64,000 nt of DNA from Trichomonas vaginalis G3 (taxonomy: Eukaryota > Parabasalia > Trichomonadida > Trichomonadidae): NCBI RefSeq assembly GCF_026262505.1, contig NC_067203.1, forward strand, positions 16,814,392-16,878,391. The letters run 5' to 3'. Made by a program: the position numbers and the translations under genes. Position 1 is the stretch's first letter; each line of letters opens with the position of its first letter. The notes under the pieces were generated by a model. That model was not told where the DNA came from. It was given only the letters and a program-made list of their open reading frames with translations, and did no database searches. Below, one piece after another: positions 11,845 through 22,204 of this stretch.

Positions 11845-13100
11845 TAAGAAAATATACTTCAAAATCAGAATTTGATTTGACATTGATTAAAATTAATTTT
11901 TTAAAAAACATGGTAATGAATTTCATAAGGTATAAATACAATAAAATTAGCATAATAGTATGTGTTTGATTGTATCTTTTTTGAGGCGAAAATACTTTAC
12001 AGAATTAACAGAAGGAATGTATTTATAAATTAAATTGCATAATTTGAGTTATCTCTGCACGAAATTCATGAAAATGTCATAAATGAAATTTAATTTCAGA
12101 ATTATTTCGATATTGGAAAAGGGTGAGATCACTCTTACCGAATTTTTCCACTTAGATTTTCAATTCTTACTGTATTATCCTTGAATCTCTCGAATTTTCC
12201 ATACAAACATATATTGATGATTATAAAAATATAGAAATGTTTTTTGATTCTACAATATTTTTTGAAATGTGTGCTAATCTTTCTTATATATATAATCATT
12301 TCTATTGGCGCGCTGATAGAAATGAATGAAGAGATTTTTTTCAAATTGCAAAAGGGGACCTAACATGTGAAGTTGTCAAGGAAATAAAATATAAAATTTA
12401 AATTCTTTTTTCACATCAAATTTATTTTCATCGAAATTTAGAAATTTCATACAGATAGTAGGTTTTTTGTATTATTTTAAAAGAAATTATGCAAAACTGT
12501 CCAATTGAGCCAAAAAACGTCGATCATTCAAGCGTTAGTTTTTTGTATATTTTAAGGAAGAATTTGATTAAAGCCAATAATGATAAGAAAAATATCAACA
12601 AAATTTATTCATATTCTCAAGTGTTTTATTGTATATTATTAGTCATATCAATTCAGAATTTGATTTCTGTAAATTATTTTATTTATAAGCAATCATTCCC
12701 TAAATGATGTATACATTATCTATTGATTGATTTTCAATGAATACTACTTACAAATGAATTCTAGTTATTCATTCATAATTTTACAATTCATATAGAAAAG
12801 ATGAATTATTCTTTGAACGCTAAATATACTATTTTTTTCTTGTGAAATTGGTTAATTTATACTATTATTAATGGAAAATTAAGGGTTTCCAGAATTTTGA
12901 TATCAAAATGCCTTATTAAAATGAAATACGTTATAATTTTTAATAATAAATTATACATTAATCTCATAGAATTAAACTAAAATATAAAAATGTGAGATAT
13001 TGATCAAATCTTCTAAAATAAAAATTTATTATTAAAAGACATGTCAATAGTTTAATTAACAATCAAACAATAAACAAACTCTATGAAATAGTCATTCTAC
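11845..13100. other. AT-rich intergenic region
   Basis: No gene I can support. A 72-codon frame at 12489-12707 has the composition of chance AT-rich sequence and is not called. No tRNA, array or terminal repeats seen. Confidence 0.4.
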
Positions 13101-13607
13101 TTAAATGAGTAAGAATGGATCATCAAGTTCATGATATTCGAAAATATCATCATTAAAAACTTCGGACGAGGAGTCAGAATTCTGATTTTCAACAACTGGA
13201 GATTCAGGTTTCTTGTTATGCCTAGGAGCTGTAGCAACAGTTTGAAGATTTGGATATCTAAGTGCAATAGACTTATACCAACGATTCTTAACATTATTAC
13301 CACTTCTGTTATTCAAAAACTTAGCAATTGTCGTCCATCTTGGTCCATATTGCTGGTATTTTTGAATGATAATGAAATCTTCTTCCGTGGTCCAGTTCTT
13401 TAAAACAATCTGTTGGTTCAAGTAGTTATTGTATCTATCCTTGCATTGACGGCCGGTCCTACCTGGGAGGTAAGAAGCTATTTCGTCCCAAGTCATTTTG
13501 TCGTTAGCACGAAGAGTTCTAAGGAGATTATCTTCAGCCTCTGTAAATCTCTTTCTAAGTGATGTAGAGTACTGTGCATCAATTTTGAAGTTGGCAGGAG
13601 CTTGCAT
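13101..13607 (-). CDS. Two-repeat (R2R3) Myb DNA-binding protein
   Basis: 168 aa from ATG 13607. The longer frame upstream begins only with TTG, so the ATG is preferred. Two Myb repeats lie back to back: KRFTEAEDNLLRTLRANDKM through PGRTGRQCKDRYNNYL, then KNWTTEEDFIIIQKYQQYG through NRSGNNVKNRWYKSI. Each carries the spaced aromatic residues and the recognition helix (GRTGRQCKDR, GNNVKNRW). The C-terminus is acidic and Ser-rich and ends EYHELDDPFLLI, a possible activation segment. Short R2R3 Mybs are strongly expanded in trichomonads and include regulators of iron-responsive adhesin genes. Nothing here identifies the targets of this one. A TCATTTTTA initiator-like sequence lies upstream. Confidence 0.85.
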   Translation of the reverse strand: MQAPANFKIDAQYSTSLRKRFTEAEDNLLRTLRANDKMTWDEIASYLPGRTGRQCKDRYNNYLNQQIVLKNWTTEEDFIIIQKYQQYGPRWTTIAKFLNNRSGNNVKNRWYKSIALRYPNLQTVATAPRHNKKPESPVVENQNSDSSSEVFNDDIFEYHELDDPFLLI

Positions 13608-15360
13608 TTCGCAACTATAAAAATGATATTGGTAACAATACTCAATCAAATTTATTGAGAGACATTTGAGAGGGCACTCAATTTTTCTGTTTATCGTCCG
13701 AGAAATTGCTGTGTGGATTTCCCATTGAATTTATTATATAATAAAATTGAAAGGAAACACCATTAGAAGCAAACATGCTGTATTATATGAGTACATTAAG
13801 ATTCCAAAAAATAATTTTTCAGCAACCCATATATCAATTTTCAGACCACGCATTTTATCAAAAAATAATCGTTTATTAAAAAATCAAGAATCCACTCTCC
13901 AAGTGTCCGAAGGAAACCTTCCATCCAACAAATTGCAGTAGATAAATTCATCTATACTTGCATTCAGGATAGTCATACTGCAATAATCTTGACTTTATAT
14001 GGTTATTGAAAAGGAATTTTTATTATCATTGATGATTCGGAGTTCTAACGTATTAGATGGAGTATACTACTAATGGTCCAAATATTAATTAGGGAATATC
14101 TTGTCGTCTCTTTGAATCCAATCTCGAATCATGATTCATTGAATTAATTTTTCGGATAACGCCAATATTATAAATTCATTGGCTTTGACAAATCAAATAG
14201 AAACGAAATTTCAGAATTATTCATCTAATCAAATTTGTTCAATCACAAATTTATCGATTTTAATGAAAAATTGTCTGTTATCTCAATATGATATGAAAAT
14301 AAATCAATAATATAATACAAAAACAACGAAATTATAATGAAATAATGCCATTTTCTAAATTTATAAAAATTATAACAATCCTATGAAATATCATTAAGCT
14401 AGTTTATTGTTATAGGACCTATTTAGTTTGATTCTTTGTTACTTTAATTGAATTTGAATATAAAGTACTCACAAAATCTAGATTGAGAGGCGGTCAATGA
14501 CTTTTGAGGGGAAATTAACGCATGGAATTTAATATTATTTACGTTGATATTCTTGCTTATTATTTCAGAAAAAAATCTTAAAAATTTCAATATGAAAATT
14601 GAAAGCAATTCAAAAAAATTGCTAACATGTAAATTTTAATATCCTATGCATAATTTCATATTTTGAAGATTTTTTATTTTTGTTTAAAACTTAAAATTTT
14701 GCGAATTTAATATAATTTTAAAATATAATACGTATATATATTTAAAATACACTAAATTTAATTGTTAATTGACGTTTTTGGGAATGAATTTTATCAAAAC
14801 ATGCCTGAACCGAAAATTTGAAGAAACGAATTACACAATCATATATGTAGAATTCAAAATACAAACTTAAAGATTGTATACGTTTAAAATTATTCAGATT
14901 GTGTTTGATTTCCACTCATTCTGTTTCTTTTGAACTCTAACACTAACATTTCATGATGATTACATGATCCATTTATACATGGTTGAATTGTTCCAGATTC
15001 TACCAGAAAATCAATCCAAATTTCTCAATGCATTCATGTTGATTGGACAAAATTTAAAATTTATCAGCCTGTTTCCAGAGAAACTCATATATTCCCTAAT
15101 GAAATGTAATTTTTGCTACATTTATTTCAATCAAATTTCAAAAAATTGACTGCAGAGCTTGAAAAGGTGATGAATCATGTTGTTATTAGATGTACATATT
15201 AGATTTACTATTTCCAAAAAAATGCTCAAATTTGAATAGTTTTTAGAAAATTTGGAATTACACTCCTTACATTATATATAATTAAATGTTTAAATTTTAT
15301 TTATTTTTCCCTTTTAATTTTATAACTTGCTCTATCAAAACTAACCTCTCAATTGAAGGC

Positions 15361-15443
15361 CACAAAATCTAAGTAGTGAGGGTACACAAATTTTGTATGG
15401 AGTACGGTTCAATTTTTGAGAGCCTCACTACTTAGATTTTGTG
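15361..15443. repeat. Foldback element with perfect 21-bp arms
   Basis: Arms 15361-15381 (cacaaaatctaagtagtgag and one more base) and 15423-15443 are exact reverse complements around a 41-nt loop. Flanking AAGG/CCTT extends the stem imperfectly. It could be a tiny MITE or a hairpin RNA. No target duplication is evident. Confidence 0.75.
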
Positions 15444-16095
15444 ACTACCTTATTTTACTATTTGTTGAATACTTCTTTAGAATTTTAATGATTTGTTTCA
15501 TTAACACACTTGCAGACAGTATGTTATGCCGATCTGAATAATATGCATCCTTCAATATAAGTTATTATGACATAATGTTCAATATCCCATAGAATTAGAC
15601 ATAGTTTTGAGTTTTTAGATTATATTTTATATAAAGTAATTGAATGAAGTAGCAAGTTCAATAGAATTATTAAGAAATAATCATGATCAATAGTTGTTTT
15701 AAATTTTCATTAAATCCTTTTGAATTATAAATATTTTCTAGATGTTGAGGTACAAGAGAACATTTGCATCGCGTTTGATTTATGAATATATTAAGGAATT
15801 CAAAAATATTTATAACTATTAGAGATTTAAATGGATAAACTAAGATAGATTATTTCCACCTATTCTACTTTCAAATATATGAACTCAAAAATTAAGTTGT
15901 GAAGACCGTCTTAGGAAATTAAAATGAATATTAAAATATATATAGATTTGGTAAATTTTGAATTCATTTATTTAAAAACCAAGTTAAGGTTATTCATTGT
16001 TTTGTGCTGAATTTTAACATAATAAATAAAAAGAGAATTTGATAAAATATCGAAGCATCTAAGTGCTTTTGTTTGAAAACAACCAGGGATTATCA

Positions 16096-16369
16096 ATGAC
16101 AAAAGAAGATAAAATGTAATTCATTTCATCTGAAGAAATAAAGAAGTTTTCTCGGTTCATCGTTGAAGATTTTGTCAAAAAAACAATTATTTTGGAAAAA
16201 TTCAATATGAGAAGTAACAAATGGTAGTATTAGATATGTTAAACGTGGAGAATTCAATCCAAAAAAAATTTGGCAAACTGAAAGTTCAAAATTTCAATCT
16301 GATTTCTATATTCGGGACCAATCAATAGGACTAATAATTGATAATTATAAATTAAGCATAAACACATAG
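16096..16369 (+). pseudogene. Remnant of a decayed coding sequence, family unknown
   Basis: This stretch reads as protein-like blocks separated by stops: an ATG-led start (MTKEDKM), then FISSEEIKKFSRFIVEDF, then YVKRGEFNPKKIWQTESSKF and YIRDQSIGLIIDNYKLS up to a TAG. Further downstream, to about 16540, a block reads NAIFELIENLSKILKA. The composition is unlike the surrounding chance frames. I do not recognise the parent gene. Confidence 0.35.
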
Positions 16370-16719
16370 AATATCAGATTGCTTTTTCAATAAACATTAA
16401 CAATTTTATATGGAAAAAGTTTAAAAAAATTGTGAAAAAAATATTCGTATGTAGTTTTAAATTTTAAACATGATTTACCAATCCAATACAACGCAATTTT
16501 TGAATTAATTGAAAATTTGTCAAAAATTTTGAAGGCTTGATTTTGTTGCTAACGTACATGTTGTCCACTTAAATTATTTAGCAAATCATAAACAAAATAT
16601 GATAATAAGAATTTTTACCATCAACCTTTAAAATAGAAAGTCTCATCACACTTTTCAATGCTCGATTTTTAAAAACTGTTTAAAAATGGAGCTTATATTG
16701 AAATAGTGTAGAGACTAAA

Positions 16720-16784
16720 AATTACCACAGACTATTTCAGAGGATTGAGTTGCCGCTCAATCCTCTGAAAAGTCTGAGGTAATT
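16720..16784. repeat. 65-bp foldback with near-perfect arms
   Basis: Left arm 16720-16749 and right arm 16756-16784 pair along nearly their whole length (shared core tttcagaggattgag; ends aattacc/ggtaatt) around a 6-nt loop. Mismatches are few. This is a compact hairpin with no coding content. Confidence 0.75.
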
Positions 16785-18280
16785 TGCAAAATTATCCCCC
16801 GTTTTTGTGAATGTATACAAAATAATTTGAAAATCGATAACATTATATATTAAATCAGGAATATTATCATAAAAAATTCGCATAAAAAAACGAAACAATA
16901 GCTTTCAAAAGATTGCGAAATTATTAAACACTAAATTAGTTATGCCTTATAAATTAATATCATTCTTATGAGATTTGATAAATAAAATTACATAAACTAA
17001 AAGCGACAAATAATTTTGTTAAATTGAAAAAATGATTTTGCTTTCAATTGATTTATTGTTAAATAACTTAATATATTGCGAAATCTATCTAATTTCCATA
17101 ACTAAAAAATTGAATGTTAATGAATTTGAAGCATCTGTCAAAATATCATTTTCATGATCAAAGCGAAATAATATTTTGATTTTAAACATCAAATAAGTTA
17201 TTTTATAGATATTTTTCAATTTGAATGCTTTCAATTTGAAAATCAATACTTTAATCCTCTCCGCACAAACGTGCTTTTTTTTCAATTTATAGAGTCTGAA
17301 CCATTGATATTGCTAATTACAATTATTTTTAAACCAAATTTGTTATTATTTTTTAGGAGATTTTCAATCTTTTTCAAATGATTTTATTTTTCTGTTCTCA
17401 TTAATCATCATACACATTCCCATCTTAATTTCAATTGTTTGTTGATTATAATTTATTTATATCATTTTATTTATAATTTTTAGCTTAATTCTATCAATTC
17501 AATCAAAACCCATATATCCTTCCATTACTATTATGTTCTAAAGGCTTCTTTGTTCACTTATCATCTTTTTTAACCTCGAAACTTACTATTCAGAATTGAA
17601 GAACTTTTTTTCGACGATATTATGCCTCTAAAGGTTCAATTTAATCACAAATACCAATCCTTCATTCTCACAGACTTTCATAATTTCTTCCCATCATCTT
17701 CAAATATCTCAAACTTTCTTTTTTGAACCAAGCAGAGTTCTCGTTTTCGAGCAATTAGTGATTTACGCTATTTTAATTTTCATTAATTTTCACGAGACTC
17801 AAGTTTAGCCCAAATTACTTTACTTTAAAATACGAATTGATAATTTTTAATATTCGCCTCTTCATTTATTAGAAATTCGCTTTTCAAACTTGAAAAAGTT
17901 CACAATTTTTTGCAAATTTTTATCATCAAAAAATTATATTCGCTTATAAGCATCGATTTCATTGGATATACATATTATATCCATTTACTTCGATTTCTCA
18001 ATTTAATAATTTTATTAAATTTTTTTGAGTTTTTGAAATATTTCAATCGTAATATGATATGATATTTTACTTATTATTTTATTTTTAATCATTCTCCCGG
18101 TAGAATAATGTTATTGTTTTTTTTTCGTAAAAATTGAGATTAATAGTAAAAAATCTTTTGTTTGGAGCTAAGTTCGTATTATTGAAATTGGTTCATGCCT
18201 TCGATTGTAGTCAACCATTCCAAAAACTCCGCTTTCAGTCACAAAAATAGATTAATAATCGTCAAAGATCAACTTGTAAA

Positions 18281-18595
18281 ATGGCATCACCTTTTATTTT
18301 GGAACCATTACAATACTTAAGTCAGCTTATAGTACACTTGATGGATGAAACCAACTTAGAAAATGCTTTTCAATTGAAATTTGATAAAAAAACGATGATT
18401 GTTTGATAATTTATACAAGTGATAAATTATCTACATTTTGAAAAGAAGTTTGATTTTAACTTTCACAATTTTATTCAGGATTCCTCAGAAATAAGATTGT
18501 CGTAAACAGGGAATTTTCTACGCCCTTTCAAATTATTGAATATGTGTCAAATCTTTATTTCAAAATTCCTAAATCAAAATCTCTTCAATAAGCCT
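18281..18595 (+). pseudogene. Probable remnant of a decayed gene
   Basis: An ATG at 18281 opens a 41-codon frame (MASPFILEPLQYLSQLIVHL...) that ends in TGA at 18406. At about 18478-18595 another frame reads GFLRNKIVVNREFSTPFQII, then EYVSNLYFKIPKSKSLQ, to a stop. The two together look like the start and a later part of one dead gene. The family is unknown. Confidence 0.3.
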
Positions 18596-19033
18596 TAATT
18601 TAGAGTTGTTCGTTTTGATATCACAATCGATTGCCAGTGTTGCCCAATTCGACATGGTTTTGAACTCCCCAGCTCCTATTTCACATTCATTTTCACAATT
18701 TTTTTTTAAATATTTGCTATTTTAACATATTGTTTTGCCTTTCAAAATGTTAACCGATGTATAATAATAATTCAAAATCATATTGAATAATTTCCATATT
18801 TTTTTCTATTTATTCTTTTTTCAAATTTCGAAGTTTCAGACCACAATACTTTAGGTAATTACAAGCTAGAGTTTCCGAAATACGAGTATCATATTTTTAT
18901 AATCATATTCCTCCCTTTTTTGCCGTTTAGGCTCGTGAATAAATTTATTTAAATCATTGCTCCTTTAAAAAATTGAATGAATATTACGGTTCCCATTCAA
19001 TTTTTGAATACATGATTATTCTTTTGTTTCTGT

Positions 19034-19546
19034 ATGAGTGAAGGACGCAGGTCCTCTCACACGAAGTCTGTTGATGAGAGCGCATGGCAAAATTTCCTAA
19101 CTCAGTTCTCTGAGGAACTTAAGATGAGCAATCCTGATATTTCAAAACGCGAATTATACAAAGCTGCATCAGATGCATGGGGCCAAAAATCAGACCAAGA
19201 GAAGGATCAATATCGAAAGCCTAAAAAGAAAGGGCGCTCAAAGAAGATAGAAAGTAGCGATGATTCAAGTGATGCCTTTCAAAAAGAGAATATCAAGAAG
19301 CATATATCAGCATATAGCGTGTTCGTTAACGAAAAACAGAAAGAATTAAAAGAGTCAAATCCATACTTAACTTTACTTGAAAGAACAAAAATCATATCAG
19401 AGATGTGGACGTCCTTGGATAAAGACGCTAAAACAATATACAACAATAAAGCCAAGTGCTTTAACAGAGTTATAGATCGTGCTTCAAGTGATGATGAAAA
19501 TCCTCGGTATGAAGTCAATATTCCAGCATCAAAGGCAAATATTTAA
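19034..19546 (+). CDS. HMG-box protein (two HMG-like domains)
   Basis: 170 aa, ATG start. Residues 17-61 (AWQNFLTQFSEELKMSNPDI, then KAASDAWGQKSDQEKDQY) resemble an HMG/YABBY-type box. A Lys/Arg-rich linker (KKKGRSKK) follows. Residues 89-142 form a second box: SAYSVFVNEKQKELKESNP, a middle helix, then EMWTSLDKDAKTIYNNKA. The pattern (aromatic start, W in helix 3 region, KxxY) matches non-sequence-specific HMGB-type proteins that bend DNA in chromatin. The tail is acidic (SSDDENP). A second HMG-box gene of different sequence lies at 58817. Nuclear localisation is inferred from the basic linker. Confidence 0.75.
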   Translation: MSEGRRSSHTKSVDESAWQNFLTQFSEELKMSNPDISKRELYKAASDAWGQKSDQEKDQYRKPKKKGRSKKIESSDDSSDAFQKENIKKHISAYSVFVNEKQKELKESNPYLTLLERTKIISEMWTSLDKDAKTIYNNKAKCFNRVIDRASSDDENPRYEVNIPASKANI

Positions 19547-20233
19547 CATATATACAAACATATAAATTGTTTTTATGAGTGTTTCTTTGTTAATTTAATA
19601 AATGATATTTTTCGATTTTATCACATAGAATTTGAGCAAAATTCATCAAAAAATTTATAAAATGAAATAAAACTTTTAGATGGATTATATATATAAGTAC
19701 CTTTTGTTAGGTGTCTATCCATCCTTTCTATGGAGATTATTCTCAATGGTAAATGGATAGGCCAATACATATTAATCAATTCCACATTAGATAGCTTATT
19801 TAGAGAAGGCGCTGTTTCTTTCTTTTATATAGACATGTGTTAACTTCAATCCAATGCAAATGCATTTTAGTTACAATTTACACATTTGTGACACAATACA
19901 TCATGGTATAATAAATAATACATTAATTTTAAAATTTAATGGCGATAAAATCTTATGAATGAAAATATATTCAAATTTTCACATTTTAACCATAGAAATA
20001 GATATTTAGTCTAATTAAACAATAGTTCTTAAAAACACAAAAGCTTCTCCATAGAAAATTTCATTTGAAAAATCAAATTCTTCAAATCATTCCTTTTGGA
20101 ATTATTCACATCCACATCTGTACTACAACTCCTTCATTGATATTTTTGTTTTGATATAGATTCATCGGAAATGCATCTAATTGAACAGGTATTGCAGGTG
20201 ATTGTATGGATATTTGTTGGCATGGATTAAGCT
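19547..20233. other. Intergenic region, right part carries the tail of the broken Myb gene
   Basis: No intact gene. Minus-strand reading from about 20233 to 20050 contains Pro/Gln-rich and acidic blocks (PCQQISIQSPAIPVQLDA) that look like the C-terminal tail of the adjacent broken Myb gene in shifted frames. Confidence 0.35.
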
Positions 20234-20624
20234 TTACGCTACTTTCGCATATGGCTCTTTATTTTTTGGTGGCGACACAAAAGTTTGAACCTATTCTTTA
20301 TCATTATAGGTGTTCTTCCATGTAAGTACTTCGATATTGCTGACCAATGATTTCCAATTTTTGTTGCAGTTGAATTAGCATTTGATCTTCATCATGTGTC
20401 CATGCTTCTTTTTTGATATCTGGTGCAAATCGGATCATCCATCTTTCTCTACACTGGCGCCCTGTGCGTCCAGGTATAAATGTAGCAATAAAATCCCACC
20501 TATTAGATCCAAACTTACCAACAGTTTCGAGTAACCTGGCGTCTTCTGGTTCTGTCCACTTCACTTTATATGTTCGACTAATATTATCTGGTGAATAAGC
20601 TGTATTGGGGATGATTGAGGTCAT
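20234..20624 (-). pseudogene. R2R3 Myb gene broken by frameshift in the second repeat
   Basis: From ATG 20624 the frame encodes a good first Myb repeat (VKWTEPEDARLLETVGKFG ... PGRTGRQCRERWMIRF) and the start of the second (EAWTHDEDQMLIQLQQKL). It then leaves frame in a run of five A and stops after 106 aa. In a different frame the same DNA continues the repeat exactly as expected (WSAISKYLHGRTPIMIKNRF), and a third frame carries a plausible tail (FVSPPKNKEPYAKVA). The gene is therefore a recent pseudogene or has two indel errors. As written, the short product would lack a complete second DNA-binding repeat. Confidence 0.7.
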
Positions 20625-22204
20625 GGGAATAATTGTTATGCTTTGTGATATGTTTATCGGTTTTTTGTGCCATCATAAATTCCTCAATTCTATATTCAAA
20701 ACCGACAATTATTGTAAAATGATATGTTAGAAATGCCATCAAAAATAGACGTTTGAATTTTCCATCTTATCAATAATTCATGAATCGTGATTCTCCAATA
20801 GGGGAAAACTCATTTTTTAGGCCAAAAAGTGGCACCTGAGTATTTTGTTTCTGCTTTATCTGATCATCAAAATGGAATCGATCCACATTATTAGTATAAA
20901 ACAATCATATACTAGGGACTAAAGAATATTATTGACGCAAAAATCCAATTATTCGATGTTCAACTCATCATATCTTGTATTAAAGTTGATACCTTTATTT
21001 TTTCGAAATATTACAACAGTATCAACCTTACGTATTACCAATGAAAACCAAAGTACTATTTTGGCATAATAAATTTAAAATGATATTGAAACAGCAGATT
21101 GACTAGTAATTCTGATATAGTATTATGCATACTATCAAGTGATAAAATCCCGAATATCTTTGCTTAACTTCCGTTTGATCATGAGATACAGATCTAATGT
21201 TGCTTGTTATGTAACAACAATCACTAACTGATAACATGACTATGATAAGAGATCTAAATGTGCAAGTTTAATACACATTTTATTCAGATTTATTGTCGAA
21301 ATGTAAATCACAATATATATCTTGAACTCACCTGTGAATAAAATCATGATATTTACTATGTTTTCTAAACATGTGAAACAAATCCTTAATTTGAACCAGA
21401 AATAATTTTAGATTACTTACAATGGCTGGTTATCTATATAGAATTATATACTATATTTGATGTTAAAATATTAGTGATTTATAGTTTTAAAAATATGCTT
21501 CTTTTCTATATCATTGAAAAATAATTATTTGATTCTGCGGTAGAATTGATATATCTTAGTAGAAAAATTATAGAATAACAAAAATGAAAAGGATTTATCT
21601 ATTTGGAATATAATAAAAATTGTTTGTTTCTCTCCAAAATTTAAATTTTCAAAATTTTTAACCTCATTTCTCCAAAAAATTTGGAGAAATTCACCAAGGA
21701 GGACTTCATTCTAGATGTCCAAAACAAATGCTTTCAGTCAAAAAAGTCTCGAAAATTTTAAATATTGATATCGATTTTCATCAATCACTTAATATAGACT
21801 GTTTGCAGTAGATGTTATCGCATGTTATTAAAATCCAATATATTTGAACATACTATAAATCGTTTTTGAAACGAGTCAAAATTTCGGGCAATTTAACAAT
21901 ACTCCAACTATCAATACACAGTTACCATTACCACAGTATCATTTTAAGAAGAAATGATTAATAAAATCTAAGGTCTAGCGATTTATTTACTCGATTCGAA
22001 AAATATATTTAATTATAAATCCTTATTTGTGCATATTTTATATAAGTTCGAATTTTGCAACGCTGTTTTATACATGTTGGACAAGCTTAGAACTTCCATA
22101 TCACAAGAATAAAAAATTTACTATATATACTACTAATATATGTTTCAATACCATTAATATCTTTACTACAAATGAAGTTATAAGCAATATTTATTTTTTA
22201 AAAA
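20625..22204. other. AT-rich intergenic region
   Basis: No gene supported. There is a short perfect palindrome at 21666-21690 (arms atttctccaaa). No tRNA or longer repeat structure seen. Confidence 0.4.

Larger units (their letters stand above)
13608..19033. other. 5.4-kb gene-poor tract
   Basis: There is no intact gene of useful length. The tract is very AT-rich and holds two foldback hairpins (15361-15443 and 16720-16784) and at least two stretches that read like decayed coding sequence (16096-16369 and on to about 16540; 18281-18595). These are listed separately. Short frames at 13747, 14964 and 17085 are not supported as genes. Confidence 0.5.

Noticed and set aside
12489-12707. 72-codon frame
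   Set aside because: Low-complexity Asn/Ile/Lys/Ser composition and no start context. Typical of chance in AT-rich DNA.
15500-15516. attaacacacttgcag as a second parabasalid 3' splice signal
   Set aside because: It departs from ACTAACACACAG and there is no coding frame or GTATGT partner next to it.
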